A stretch of DNA of 64,000 nucleotides from Bemisia tabaci (lineage: Eukaryota > Arthropoda > Insecta > Hemiptera > Aleyrodidae). The position numbers and the translations under genes were made by a program. The stretch spans positions 24,939,577 through 25,003,576 of the forward strand of contig NC_092800.1 of the NCBI RefSeq assembly GCF_918797505.1. The letters run 5' to 3'. Positions 12,014-23,625 of this stretch are shown piece by piece; position 1 is the first letter of the stretch; each line of letters opens with the position of its first letter. A model generated the notes under the pieces. It did not search any database and had not been told where the DNA came from. It was given only the letters and a program-made list of their open reading frames with translations.

Positions 12014-12239
12014 CACTGGAAAAAAACACATTGGATCTAGAGTGCAGACTCTTAAAAACATCGACAAGAAAAAGTACTCTTGATTCAATCAGAATCTAGC
12101 TTAAATCAAGAACCAAGCCTCTTAATTTAAGCGGATTTCGTTTTGATTCAAGCAAAAATCCGATTGAATCAAGAGTATTTTTTCTTGTCAATGTTTTCAA
12201 GAGTCTAGACTCTAGATCCAATGTGTTTTTTTTCCAGGT
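12014..12239. mobile_element. MITE-B1 (CACTGG termini)
   Basis: Starts CACTGGAAAAAAACACATTG and ends ATGTGTTTTTTTTCCAGG. The interior carries inverted GATTCAATC and CTTGTC words. Other copies lie at 16172, 46932, 47505 and 62081. The last two bases of the right end are changed. Confidence 0.85.
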
Positions 12240-12810
12240 TGTTTTGCCTTTAGAATACAGTGTAGAAGCAACACTATTCTACCACGCCATATTCACGAAC
12301 TTGATAAGCAAACTTAGCACACTTAGAGGATTATTTGATTGAGGTATCGCATTTTGCGTGTCGATTAACTAAATTAAATTGGAAAAGAAAAGAGCGTAAA
12401 AAGGTGCATCTACTGGTTGTGTGTGTACAATCAGTTTAGCTGATCAGGCCTTGTTTATGTTTTGATAATAACTGATAATAATTCGATTAGCTATTTATTT
12501 AATAACTGCGCACTTTTTTGCTTTTAAATGGAAACATTTGTTCGATTGATCCTGTTTTAATTGTAATGCATTGTGATATTTCAACTACTACTCGTGTTTT
12601 TACTGTGTGTAACTTTGTGTTTTAGTTCTGAGGATGCAATTGATGTCCGAAATGTACATTCACTACAAGAACTTGTAATAAACAACATAGCGTGCGTAAA
12701 GGCAAGACTTTTTTTTCTTTTTCCAATTTAATTCGGAATTATTCGATCGTAAAAACACTGAGCCAAAGCAACTGGCACGTCCGGCAACAAATGAGTGCAA
12801 CTCTCTCAAC
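12240..12810. other. Unique AT-rich DNA
   Basis: No gene or repeat found. Confidence 0.35.
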
Positions 12811-12949
12811 TGGACTGCATTTTGCAATTGGGAACTATAAAGTCTGGCTCATCTGAAAAAACACGTATGTGCATAGGTAAACCAAAGGCACATACGTTGT
12901 TTTTAAACCGGGCAAAAATTTATAATACCAAATTGCAGAATGCAGTCCA
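12811..12949. mobile_element. MITE-N1 (TGGACTGCATTTTGCA termini)
   Basis: A 139-base near-palindrome with AC on both flanks, a 2-bp target duplication. Its sister N2 is at 45367..45505. The centre repeats CGTATGTGCAT and GCACATACG. Confidence 0.85.
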
Positions 12950-14629
12950 ACTGTTCCCCCGACGAGAAAATTCAAAAAGCCCCGGGAAGTAAGGGTGATT
13001 TTCTGGCAAGTGGTACATTCTGTTGCACAGATTCACGATGGAAACCCCCGTAATATCCATGAATCGAGAGAAAACCCAGATGACATCTAATCCAGTAAGG
13101 AGAAAAAGTCGAGACGGAGAATTAACTACACTCGGCTACGCGTCGGGACCCAGTTTTTGCAACGAGTTGTCCTACAGCAAAGGCGGTCATTTTCCTGATC
13201 TCCTGTTGATGACACGCTATTGCCAAACCACCGGAAAACTCTCCCGATAAGTGAGGTAAAATAGAGCACGCATAGGGTCAAAAGAGCACGTAGTCACTTT
13301 ATCCAATTTTCAGAGAGCCGCAAAAAACAGTGATTTTTCAGACAAGTGTTGGTAATTTTTCCAACGTGCGTTCAAGTCCGTACATGCAACTGAAATTCTC
13401 AAGTTAGAATGATAAGCTCATTTGAGCATGAGAATATTGCAGTTGTAGACTAGATTTAACTCACGTTGGCACAATCACCAGAATTTGTCTGAAGACGACT
13501 CGTGCGTCGATCCGCATTTTGTTCGTACTAGTGACCTTTTAAGTTTGGCATGAAGGATTTTCTGACCTTAAGTTTCATAATTAGACTTGAAAATTTCAAA
13601 AGTCAAAGTCAATATTATACATTATAATGCATATTTCCTGGAAAAAGTGGATTTGTGGATTGCACTTATAAGTACATTTGAGTTAGTCATTTTTTCACTT
13701 TTGCTCACATTTAGAAAAATCTCAAAATTTTGGGCTTTCCTACACTCCAAAGTTTATTTTAGCCAATCTCTTCATATTTATTGCAAGCGGCTGACAGCGA
13801 ACTGCATACTGGTGCTATTATCTTAATTTTGTCAAAAACTTCCTTGAAGCCCTTTTGATCAGAGATGCTTTAAATAGGATGATTGCGACACAACCTGGCG
13901 AGCCTGCAAAAAGACATCTTGGAAGCTCGAGGGAAGTGCGGAAACTTTCCGGAATTTCGTAATTGTTTTATGCATATCGTAAGTATTTACGGTTGAGTTT
14001 TTGCGACTTTGTGGAAACTGAACTACATGTACTTCCGCTACTTCCTTCCAAGTTCCAAGTTTGATAACTTTTTAAAGACATTTTTAAAGTTAAGTTTAAA
14101 CGTTGTTCTTTTGCCTCCACACGTTTTCTCCTTGAATTTTCCCTGCACTCTCTTTGTTAAGCACCACTTCTACGGCATTTAATGGAGACTTGAATTTGAA
14201 ATTTTATGGTCTTGAGATTTCTATGAAAATCTGTTTACATTATTTTATTCATTGAAAATTCTAACGATACTTTCAAAGTAAAAACTGCATTAAACGCTAA
14301 GAAGAGAAGAAAATTAAAAAGCCTGGGACATTAGGCGAAAGCCCTTTCAACCTTCTCTGTTCATCCACACCTCTTCTTGATTACATTCTCTAAATGTATC
14401 TCATCGAGCATTGAACGACAAAAATCATGTTTAATAAGTGTCAACTTCACGATACAGACGATTTTTTAATTTCGATAAAAATCGAGTATACATTAAATTC
14501 CTGAGATTCCGGTGGGATTATTATGGTCAAGGACTAGATGCGGAGCCAGTATCCGATTCTTTGTTTCTCGGACGAAGGAATCCCTAGTAAAAATTGGCGA
14601 TACGAGCTGTGTTTCACAATACCATAGGA
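12950..14629. other. Unique AT-rich DNA
   Basis: 1.7 kb with no supported gene. The 75-codon frame at 13023..13250 shares a TATTGCCAAACCACCGG-like word with 4810..4830, suggesting an old repeat. Confidence 0.35.
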
Positions 14630-14800
14630 GTTCTTATAGCCGACTAAAGAAGGCTATTCAAAATCATATAGCTGGCTGTATAAAGCGGAGCAAATCATAT
14701 GGCCGGGCTGTACGAAGCTATAAAAAAGTATACAGTCGGGCTATAGTTCCTATCGCCGGGCTTTACACTTTATCGCCATTGGCTATAAGAGGCTATGAGA
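14630..14800. repeat. Cluster of GGCTATA/TATAGCC short repeats
   Basis: The words TATAGCCG, GGCTATTC, TATAGCTGGCTGTATA, GGCCGGGCTGTA, GTCGGGCTATAG and TTGGCTATAAGAGGCTAT occur in both orientations within 170 bases. Purpose unknown; likely a degenerate foldback or simple repeat. Confidence 0.5.
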
Positions 14801-15011
14801 AATTGTGTAGAAATTCGTGTGCTTTGGAAATCATTAAGTTTGATACGGAACTACCTTAATGTTTACAAAACACACATTATATTTTCCTTTAAAACATATT
14901 GTTTTTTCATCAATTAAAATGAGATGGTCCACACAGAGTGGGCAAACATTTCAAAATCATGAGTTGAAAAACGCTGACTCCGCGAGATTAAATATTAGAG
15001 CCTAACACAAA

Positions 15012-15187
15012 GCGGAGCGGCGACGCATTGGCGCCTACAAACCTAACAGGGATACTTCACGCATTGCGCGGCGACGCACTGGCGCCTACAAACCTAACAG
15101 GGATACTTCACGCACTGCGCGGCGACGCACTGGCGCCTACAAACCTAACAAGGATACTTCACGCATTGCGCAATCATTGCGCATGCA
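15012..15187. repeat. Minisatellite T2, 51-bp period
   Basis: The phrase CGACGCACTGGCGCCTACAA starts at 15021, 15072 and 15123. It is the reverse complement of the T1 unit. Because 51 is divisible by three, one frame reads a repeating APTNLTGILHALRGD. This is a by-product of the period and not evidence of a gene. Confidence 0.9.
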
Positions 15188-15349
15188 TTGGCGGTGACCT
15201 TGCTATCGTACGAGACCGTTAATTTTACTCCTAGCAAGTCCTTCCTATTTTTTTACTTATTCTTTCAATAAAACAATCATATTTTTCATTGGTAATACGC
15301 TAATAACGCTATATAATGTACGCTACCACACACACCACACCACCGACCT

Positions 15350-15464
15350 ACCGCATCTGAAAATTTCAAGGAAAAATATACAAACATTTCTTCCGAAATG
15401 CATGTTTTAACCGTGAAATTCGGCACCTCTCATATGTTCATACGGCGTTCATCCTTAGCACCGG
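15350..15464. mobile_element. MITE-G17, right half only
   Basis: The text from AAAATTTCAAGGAAAAATAT to CATACGGCGTTCATCCTTAG matches the right half of G elements. The left half is absent. Confidence 0.7.
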
Positions 15465-15814
15465 TTCATTCCAAGGTCTATTTCGTTCTATTTTGACGCG
15501 ACCTCTTTTGATATAGGTATTTCCGGGGACCGAGCACCCCGAGAGAGCTCCCGCCGCTCGGCTACCCTCTCATTGCTCGATTGTGTTCCGCCCTTAAAAC
15601 TAAACAATACTTTGGCTCCTTAATTATTCAGCCTGAGAAACGGAGGCATTACCGTCACCTGTTCGCCGCAGCGAGCAAGAGCCCTGTCGCTCCCTCATCC
15701 GCACCTCAAATCTTCCGCTGCGGATCCTCCGGAATTCCACTCGCTCTCCGCATAAAACCTCGAGTCCTACCTCAATGAGAAGCTTGGAGACGCGTACCGG
15801 GATGGTGGTTTTAT
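15465..15814. other. Unique GC-richer DNA
   Basis: No coding support beyond a 65-codon frame without motifs. Confidence 0.35.
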
Positions 15815-15932
15815 ACCGCCGTGCTAAGGAAAAATGCCGTATGAACCTTCAGGCGTTGCCAAATTTCCTTTGATAAAACATGAATTTCCTGGTAAACTTG
15901 TGAAAATTTTCCTTCCAATGGAGAATTTGCAT

Positions 15933-16115
15933 CAGAGTTAAGAAATTTCGTGAAAGATTATAAGAAGAAATTTCATGAGGAAATTTCAAGAAATATCATC
16001 ATGGGGAAAAAAGAAAATTCCTGAAATTTAAGAAATTTCATGGGGAATAAAGAAATTTCATGAACTTTCTTGTGAAATTTCACGAAATTTCATCCGATGA
16101 AATTTCTTTTCTCTG
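15933..16115. mobile_element. hAT-like MITE-J1 with 8-bp duplication
   Basis: Starts CAGAGTTAAGAAATTTC and ends GAAATTTCTTTTCTCTG. ATTTGCAT occurs on both sides (15925..15932, 16116..16123). The interior is made of repeated AAGAAATTTCATG words. Only copy seen here. Confidence 0.8.
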
Positions 16116-16171
16116 ATTTGCATGCAAATTTTTTATTGCTTCATCTGAAAGTAATTAAAGAGCTGATTTCA

Positions 16172-16397
16172 CACTGAAAAAAAAGCACATTGGATCTAGA
16201 GTCCAGACTCTTGAAAACATCGACAAGAAAAAATACTCTTGATTCAATCGGATTTTTGCTTGAATCAAAACGAAATCCACTTAAATTAAGAGGCTTGGTT
16301 CTCGATTTAAGCTAGATCCTGATTGAATCAAGAGTACTTTCTCTTGTCGATGTTTTTAAGAGTCTGGACTCTAGATCCAATTTGTTTTTTTCCAGTG
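16172..16397. mobile_element. MITE-B2 inside I1
   Basis: Starts CACTGAAAAAAAAGCACATT and ends TTTTTTTCCAGTG-like, flanked by CA on both sides (2-bp duplication). It disrupts I1 near that element's end. Confidence 0.9.
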
Positions 16398-16784
16398 CAC
16401 AGTATTTTTTTATATTTTTTTTCTGATATGGGAAATAGTATAAACATAGATTTAAAAGTGAGAAAATGCACCGCCTTGTGACGTCATCCGGCGACATTTC
16501 CCATTAAAAAACACGTATTTTAGGAGATTAGATAATTTCGTCATGTCTTCTCCAATAATTGTTCAATTCGTGAACCAATGGTATCCTCGCGTTCAGTTCA
16601 CTCGGTAGTTTCCACTTAAACACGAAATTCATCAAATTCAGACTCCTGCAAATTCTCCATTTCACCTGAAGTTCCTGAAAATTTCGAGGAATAATATTCA
16701 TAACGAACCGCAAAAATAACGTTTTATCGCAGGAACTTTGGCAACTCTCGAATGTTCATGCGGCGTTCTTCCTCAGCACGGCAG

Positions 16785-17410
16785 TTTACCGGGAGGGTGG
16801 TTTTATACGGCTTGGTTTCAACCTCTTTGGGTTCCTGATAAAGTTTTGAAAATGCTTCACATATTCAAGTACTTACGTGCTGTGAGAATGAACTTCATTT
16901 TATGGATCTTTTCAGTGAGTTCTTGTTCATCACTTTATGCAATTTTCAAGGAATGACATGGTCTCAATTTTTCCATTGTTAAATTCTTTGAAATTCCCTA
17001 ACTTATCTCAGACTTCCGACCGAAGCATTCTCTTGAAAACATGTTTTGCACACAATACCGTCAAACTGACGTTTTTCTCGACAAATTATCTGACTTTTCT
17101 GGTGACTGAAAATTCCTTGTCTTTTCCAGTTTTCCAAGTTTCTGGAAACACTGATGGACCAATAGGGTTAAAACGTACATTATTAGATGTGATCCTTGAC
17201 AAGACATCATACATGCATGGATTCATGTGAAATTCCGTTGAATTCTACTTTAAGGAATTTTTTTACTAGGTGGCTAGGTGGCTTCTTAACTTTCCTTGAA
17301 TCAGAAAATTCGAAACTTTAGCATAGGTCTAAACTTGAAGCGAATTCCGTGTGAGACAAATTTCGGCATGATTTCATGCGCTGAAAGGGTTTTTTTCGGT
17401 GAGCTAATGC

Positions 17411-17411
<1 letters not shown>
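16785..17411. other. Unique DNA, nothing identified
   Basis: Two plus-strand frames of 72 and 97 residues are open but have no recognisable motif. Confidence 0.35.

Positions 17412-17452
<41 letters not shown>
17412..17452 (+). repeat. Poly(T) tract of 41 bases
   Basis: 41 uninterrupted T. It could be the tail of a minus-strand retroposon, but no element or target duplication was found beside it. Confidence 0.9.
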
Positions 17453-17793
17453 CCACTTTAAGGGCTCATAATGACAAGAATACCGTGTTGTGCTCTGAAT
17501 ATTGAAGAGAACACTTATACTTTGAATCTCTTTCTGTTTGGTAGACGTCTATTGGCAACACTGCTCTGCAGTAATTATTAAAAATTGAATTGACAGAGCA
17601 ATCAATACTGAGGTAGTCAAGATGGCAAATTTTTCTAGTTTCATCATTTCTTCATTCACTTTTCAAAGAGTTTTTTCTGCTATCCTTGAATAATTGAAGC
17701 ATCTCATTACTTTATTTACATTTAGATAATTAAGTGCCTCAGATTCCTGGAGCCAGAGCATCGTACGGTAGAGAGGATGAAGTTTTTTTCCTA

Positions 17794-18195
17794 TACAGGG
17801 CGGCCCAGACCCACCGTACCAGGCCTTTTACTCGGTTACTCGGGGTCGAATCCCTATTCTGCCGTGCTAAGGAAGAACGCCGTATGAACATTCGAGAGTT
17901 GCCAAATTGCTCCGGATAAAATATGTATTCTTGATGAAAATTATGCGTATTTTTCCTTGAAATCTTCAGACACTTTAGATAAAATAGCGAACAAGATTGT
18001 TGGAAAAAATTGAAGAAAAATACTGACGATTTCTCTGGTAAATTAGTTTTTTATTGAAGAAAATATGGCAGTGTCTGGAGGTTCATACGGCGTTCTTCCT
18101 TAGTACAACAGTATTCGTGTCCGCGATCCCGAACTCCGCCCGACCTAAGATAACCGAGTAAAAGGCTTGGTACAGTAAGTCTGGGCCACCCTGTA
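17794..18195. mobile_element. Mariner-like MITE-K, split by MITE-G4
   Basis: The left end TACAGGGCGGCCCAGACCC and right end TGGGCCACCCTGTA are inverted and flanked by TA on each side, as in Tc1/mariner insertions. Inner inverted words are CCTTTTACTCGGTTA and TAACCGAGTAAAAGG. MITE-G4 sits near the centre. Confidence 0.8.
17859..18111. mobile_element. MITE-G4 inside K
   Basis: Starts CTGCCGTGCTAAGGAAGAAC and ends CTTCCTTAGTACAACAG. TATT flanks both sides (4-bp duplication). Confidence 0.9.
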
Positions 18196-18814
18196 TATCG
18201 CTTGAATCTAGGTTGAAGTCACTTGGTCGTACAAATCTTCGACTTTCTAAGTGGCCTACGTAAAAAGGGTCCAATCATATCGTAATAAGGTCAAGATTTA
18301 GGCGGATTACTTATGAAAATCCAAGAACTCAAAATCTGTTGATGTGAGATTACAGAGTTTTACACCGTCATCGTTTTATTTGTGAAAGTAAGGTATCAAT
18401 ATTTCTGGTTCATTTTACAGGACAACATCTCAAGAGCCGCAGTTCGAAACCGAGTACTTCCGTTTGCGGCGTAGCAGACATTCTGCCATACTTTACTTTC
18501 TTTCGGAAAATTTGTCGATGTAATTTTTTGAGAACTTTCTTGATTTTTTTTCCTATGAGACCATTCTGAATTAATTTCAAGCTATAAAATTGGCATGTTT
18601 CTCTTCGAAAAAATGAAAGAGGATTGTAAATTTTGAAACATCGCAACGTAGATACGCGGTTTCGCACTGCGGCCGTCGAAGTGTGCAAATCGTTTTTAAA
18701 CGCTGATAAGAGTTTTTATGGAAGAGCTAGATATTGCGGCTCCTTGACGAAAAATTTAGTATGACTAAAAAATCTTCAGTGTTATGTAAAACGGCTGGTG
18801 AAATAGCATAAAAG
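18196..18814. other. Unique DNA with a long-range inverted pair
   Basis: GCCGCAGTTCGAAACCG (about 18436) and CGGTTTCGCACTGCGGC (about 18657) are inverted across 240 bases, suggesting an old foldback. No gene. Confidence 0.45.
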
Positions 18815-18975
18815 CAGTGCCGTGGTGTGTTTTGAGATACATCGATTTATCTGTCATTTAAACCTATGGAAAAGGATCGATAAACAGGGTGTTCGCAACA
18901 AACACCTTAATAATCGATTCTTTACCGTAGCTTCAAATGGGGAATTGACGATAATTGATAGTCGCCTCGCCACGG
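18815..18975. mobile_element. hAT MITE-P3 with 8-bp duplication
   Basis: Starts CAGTGCCGTGG and ends CTCGCCACGG with its last bases lost. CATAAAAG lies on both sides (18807..18814, 18976..18983). The interior palindrome contains AACCTATGGAAAAGGATCGA. Confidence 0.8.
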
Positions 18976-19826
18976 CATAAAAGTATATCCGAGGGGAAGG
19001 GGTATCGATTTACACAGAATTTTTTGATGTGGAGCTCAAAAGTAAACAAAAATCTTTGAACTGATTTTCGAAATGTTCCCGTTGAAATTCCTGATTTCGA
19101 GAAGAAGTAGTTCCCACTTTCATCCCTAGTTAGGTTCCAAGTCCCTTCGAGTTCTCTCTGACTAGCGCCGAGCAGGATCCTTATCCCCGACCCAGTTTCC
19201 CGTAATTAAAATATTTCCGTCTTTTGTCCTTTTTCCAATTCTGTTACCGGCAGGAAACACCGGAACAGCAAAGCGCGGGCGAACAGTTACTCTTTCGAGC
19301 ACTGGGAACCTGGTTGCCAGGCATCGCGTAAGACTCCACCGTTTGACCGTGGGAATAAATCATCAAGTAAGCGGAGAAAATTTCAGCTTCGGATTATTTA
19401 TACCGCCTTTGGATTCCCAAGTCGGCGAGTTTTCTGCTCTGACGTAATTATTTATTGCATCCGTTTTAAGCGATCACACATACACACACTCACACAAAAC
19501 ACGGAAAAATTAAACAAAACATTAAGCTTTGGTTTCTGCTTTTATGACCTAGAGAGGGGGGGGGGGGGCCCTTCGCGGCTCAACCCGATGGTTGCGCTTT
19601 GGATTAACCCGTTTCCTTAAAATTTTTGAAGTACACATGGGCTAGATTTTTTCGTGAGTTTTTTCAGGAGTATAGATTCCAAAGTGACTCAGGGTTTTTG
19701 GGCGCCATTTAGACACTAGCATCGGGTTTCACTCCTCAATTTTTAAAAGTGTTCGTTATGACCCTGTGCCTAGATTTTTCCCCCGATTCTTAAAACCACG
19801 CCCCCTGGCCGCCACCCGGTCCAAAC
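18976..19826. other. Unique DNA with simple repeats
   Basis: There are ACACAC repeats near 19478..19497 and G12 near 19557. No gene. Confidence 0.35.
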
Positions 19827-20148
19827 TAGAGTCCCTATATAAAGAGTTGAGACAACGCGGCTTGTGCATGACACAAACGGGAATAAATATTATACAAATC
19901 GGACGTTCGCTGTAATCGTTGATCAACCCATTCTCGAATTTTCTATCGGTTTTCTATCTCCGTTCCCACTCTCGTTTCATTTCTTCCTTGCCGTACCTCC
20001 TATTCCCCTGTCCATTTCAGTTTATAATCTTTGCAATTGGTGAAACTCTAATCTTCATTCCCATTTGTTACACAGCGAAGGTCTAAAATACGAGAACCAA
20101 TCAGAATAGGATTAGCATTGTTTTTACTCTCAGTATAAAGGGACTTTA
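19827..20148. mobile_element. MITE-W2 (TAGAGTCCCT termini)
   Basis: Starts TAGAGTCCCTATATAAAGAG and ends CTCAGTATAAAGGGACTTTA. The interior shares CACAAACGGGAATAA and ATAATCTTTGCAATTGGTGA with W1. TA ends suggest a Tc1/mariner type. Confidence 0.8.
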
Positions 20149-20189
20149 GTCCAAACCTTAGAGAACTGCGTCTTACGCAAAATTCTGCG

Positions 20190-20718
20190 AAAAATGAATT
20201 TTTTTAAAAAAATTAGGGGGTGAAAGGGGGTTGATTTAAAGCCACAATTAAAGGGTGGTTTCACGATAACTACAATAGTTTTGTCGTTGTAACAGACAGC
20301 ACATTTGTCAGTCATATTTTTAGTAGAGATGATAATCACTCGAATTTTTCCGCATTAATCTTTAAAGGGTTACGTACTATAACGCTTCCAAATTATTTAA
20401 TGCTTTACCTCTCGATAAATATTATGTAAATTCCGAAAATAAGCTGTCTGTTACGCGGTAAAAAGTCAGCGTAACAGACAGCACATTTTCCGCCATTTAT
20501 ACATTGAAATTGAAAAGTAGAGCGATAAATCTTTGAAAAGCGTAATAACTTGTAACCCCGTGTAGATCAATGCAAAGAAATTCGAGTGATTATCATTGCT
20601 ACTAAAAATATGACCGAAAAATGTGTTGTCTGTTACGGTGACAAAATCATTCCAGTTATCATGAAACCACCTTAAAATAGTCCCAGGGAACAGAAATTGA
20701 TGATTTTTAGGAACCCCG
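20190..20718. repeat. Inverted repeat block Y left of MITE-A2
   Basis: CGTAACAGACAGCACATTT-type words occur in both orientations (20285, 20470, 20620). GAGTGATTATCATTGCTACT near 20583 is inverted relative to 20325..20345. The right end belongs to a direct repeat continued after MITE-A2. Confidence 0.7.
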
Positions 20719-21131
20719 CACTGAAAAAAACATCTCGGTGCATTTACTAAGAAAAGGATAAAATTACCAAGAATTCAAGGTTCTATTTGATCCCAGTTTT
20801 TTCTTGGTAAAATTACTATTTATGGATTGGTAATTTTACCGAGAAATCTCGGTAAATTTATTGAACTTTCTCGGTAATTTTACTGGACCTTGGTAAAAAC
20901 GCCAATATTTTTTATTGACTGTGGTAGAATTACCGAGATAAAATGGCAAAGTTACCGGGAATTGATTACCAATAAAAGTGGTATTCTTACCTGAAAAAAA
21001 CAGTAAAAATACCGGTTTTTAGGTAAGCTTACCAGTCTGTCTTGGTAAAATTACCAATAATTGGTAAAAAAAGTGAGATGGTAAAGGTACCAACGGACCT
21101 TGGTAAAAACGCCGATAATTTTTTTTCAGTG
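20719..21131. mobile_element. MITE-A2 between about 95-bp direct repeats
   Basis: Same structure as A1. The flank 20621..20718 is repeated almost in full at 21130..21223, with shared words CCAGTTATCATGAAACCACC and GATTTTTAGGAACC. Confidence 0.9.
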
Positions 21132-21420
21132 TGTTTGTTACGGCGACAAAACTTTTCCAGTTATCATGAAACCACCTTAAAACAGTCATAGGGAACAGAA
21201 ATTGATGATTTTTAGGAACCGCGACAACACTTTGAACGCCTAGCGCCACATTTCCTGTGTGCTGCACATTCTCCATTCTGCGAAAAATGAATTCTTTTTT
21301 TAAAAAATAGGGGATGAAAGGGGGTTGATTTGAAGCCACGTGTAAAAACAGTCCTATGGAACAGAAATTGATGATTTTTAGGAACCGCGACAACACTTTG
21401 AACACCTAGCGCCGCGTTTC
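21132..21420. repeat. Segmental direct repeats right of MITE-A2
   Basis: GATGATTTTTAGGAACCGCG followed by ACAACACTTTGAAC occurs at about 21208 and 21371; a third partial copy ends at 20718. CTGCGAAAAATGAATT (21277) also occurs at 20185. Confidence 0.8.
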
Positions 21421-21771
21421 CGAGAGGGCAGCGGCGCCCCCGCGAGTTACGGCCGGGCTCTTGGCCTAAATCAAAGTTCAAATGCGACCTGGTGACATAA
21501 TCGCTTCGCCGTTATTCCCGCGCGCACAAACAGTTTAGCACTCGAGCGCCGCGGGACACGGCTCCGGCTCATGAATTATTCACGCGGAACCGAAACTAGT
21601 TCCGCGCCGGGGCCCCGCGAAAGTCGCGCTCCGATACCTCGGCCACCGGAAGACTTTCACAGGGTGTCCTTGAACTTTGAAAACGTGAATTATGTAAGAA
21701 GTAATGGCCCCATTGCGAAAAAAATAAATCGGAGAACCTCTGGGTCAAATAGGCCAAAAACTAGGCCAACG
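21421..21771. other. GC-rich unique island
   Basis: CpG-rich to about 21660, then AT-rich. No gene recognised. Confidence 0.35.
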
Positions 21772-22090
21772 CATAGAGTACATAGAGTCGTAATGTAAAT
21801 CGGAGAGCTGGAGCCATGTTCTGCTCGACGATCTCCGAGCCCGGTGTGCGCCGAGTTCGGGTCACTTTTTCGATACATGTTCGATCCAAAATGGCGTTGT
21901 GGAATACGTGGTGATTCCTATCTTCTTTGTTTACATCGGATGGCCGGGTACCCGTTTATCGCAAACAGTCGATTATGTATCGAAAAAGTGACCCGGCGTC
22001 ACACAGGAGTCTCGAAATTCGGGACCTGGAAAATGCTTAAAAGTGGCGCCAGCTCACCCGCTTACACTACGACTCTATATGTACTCTATG
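21772..22090. mobile_element. Foldback BB1 (CATAGAGTACATAGAGTCGT termini)
   Basis: The left end is inverted at the right as ACGACTCTATATGTACTCTATG. Inner arms include GGGTCACTTTTTCGATACATG and CATGTATCGAAAAAGTGACCC. Length 319 bases, non-coding. Confidence 0.8.
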
Positions 22091-23225
22091 GGCCAACGCG
22101 GTGCTTCAACGTCAGACGATGCAATAAAGTACCGAATAGTGTACGCAAGCACGCAACAGTAACCAGGCACTTTGCCGCGATCGAATATGATAGATGACAA
22201 CGATCGATGAAAATCAAAGGCGAAATTTCTTCCGAAGGAAGTATTGATTCAACCCGTTGGGGGCGGTTTGTATAATTCACATCATATTCTCGATTTTTGA
22301 ATCAAGGGAAAATTCAAAACTGAATTGTTGCACTCGTTTATGACAGACAAGTTGCGAACAACAATTGTCTATCTTCGCCTCCTCTCGGCTGTCATGTGTG
22401 CGATGTTGGTTTAGGTCGAACTCCATTAAAAAATGTATGATATTCGATCGCGAGAATTCTCCTTTTGCCTCGACTATGTCAATGAATTTAGTTGAGGAAA
22501 AAATGAAAGAAACAAACTCAAAATTCCAGTGGCAGTGATCTCTTTTAATTCTTACGCATTGGCTTCAAGGTTTCGGTTTTTCAGAGCTTGAGAGCTTAAT
22601 TTTTTGCGGTTCTATCATAAAAATCAGAAAACTAATTCGATTGATGATTGAGGGTGAAGAGCCATCACCACCTCCTAGGCACCCTATGAACTCGTCAAGT
22701 CTGGAACGATCTCCGAACGCCTCGTCCTGTCGCTCTCGCGTCGTTAGAAATCGCACGTCGATAGAATCGTCGCCATGATGTTTGCGGCGCGGAACTGAAG
22801 CGCGAAATTGCGAGGCCGAATGCAAGTGTAGAACCTCGCCAGCTCTGCCTGACTGTGCATCTCGCCTACCGGTCGAGAGGCCATTTTTCGAATTTCCCTC
22901 TAAATTTGACAAACGCGCCTAAAGTCATTTGAATGGCAATGTATTCGCACTACTGGTCAACAGACGCCACTATTTAACAACCCCTTGAGTCATGTTCAAC
23001 ACTTCCGATGGATTCATGCATATGAATAGTGCGGCAGGGGAATCCGTTGAATTTTTTCTTCGATAAAGTTAGCGGGTGCGTATTGAGCAAGCGGCAAGGA
23101 TATTAATAGGAGCAGCTGGAACACGATTTTTTTTTCCTCTCAATCACTCGTTATCAGCAAATTTTGGACCAAAATTCTTGGCAGAAGGACGAGATAAAAA
23201 ATCGTAAGCTATGAAAAACTGTTAT
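22091..23225. other. Unique DNA with one longer minus-strand frame
   Basis: A minus-strand frame of 115 codons spans 22565..22912 and contains TTRERQDEAFGDRSRLDEF. It is hydrophilic and protein-like in its middle third, but I do not recognise it and see no convincing splice sites. An old exon or chance frame are both possible. Confidence 0.3.
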
Positions 23226-23625
23226 CACCAGTTTAAAACGCCTTCAGTTGCGTATGAAACTTCACCGCTCACACAGAAGTTAAAATATTTGTATCAAGAA
23301 GCATTGTGCATCTTGATTCTGTGTTCACTGTGTATGTGATTACTGCCTATGATCTTCCGATCGCACAGTAGATTCATGTAGTTCTGTCTCGCATTCAGTC
23401 GGGCAAAACCTTAATGGAAACTGTTGGCATGATTTGCGAACGTTCCGTATCTTGGCAGACCTTGACTTAAGTCTTAAAGGTTACGACGGGGAAATGAGGT
23501 TTAACTTAGTATATTCGCGCGTTACGCGGTGTTGTGATGTACGAACCGTTGTCACCAGTCCAAAACGCCTTCAGTTTCGTGTGATACTTCAACGCCCACA
23601 CCAGAGTTAAAATATGTGTATCAAA
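23226..23625. repeat. Direct repeats about 320 bases apart
   Basis: ACCAGT..AAAACGCCTTCAGTT with downstream AGTTAAAATAT.TGTATCAA occurs at 23227..23300 and 23547..23622. Related words are near 5310, 34045 and 39735. Confidence 0.65.

Larger units (their letters stand above)
15921..16657 (-). mobile_element. MITE-I1, inverted, inside G3
   Basis: Ends GAGAATTTGCAT and CTGCAAATTCTC are inverted. Once J1 and MITE-B2 are removed, the body matches the reverse of I3 (61227..61544), including TGACGTCATCCGGCGACAT and TCCACTTAAACACGAAATTC. Confidence 0.85.
15815..16784. mobile_element. MITE-G3, expanded by nested insertions
   Basis: The left end CCGCCGTGCTAAGG and right end CTCAGCACGGCAG are G termini, 970 bases apart instead of about 250. 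The excess is element I1, itself holding J1 and MITE-B2. TTTA is near both ends and may be the target duplication. Confidence 0.85.

Noticed and set aside
15028..15222. Reading frame with repeating APTNLTGILHALRGD
   Set aside because: It results from a 51-bp minisatellite whose period is a multiple of three. The related arrays at 9.1 and 59.7 kb do not keep a frame.
17412..17452. Poly(T) as the tail of a minus-strand retrocopy
   Set aside because: No target-site duplication, polyadenylation signal or repeated body was found next to it.
17820..17860. GGGGTCGAATCCC resembling a tRNA T-loop
   Set aside because: It lies within the inverted repeat of MITE-K; no A box or cloverleaf could be formed around it.
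21212..21481. Two minus-strand frames with repeated ALGVQSVVAVPKNHQFL
   Set aside because: The repetition comes from local direct DNA repeats around MITE-A2, and parts of the frames run into the MITE.
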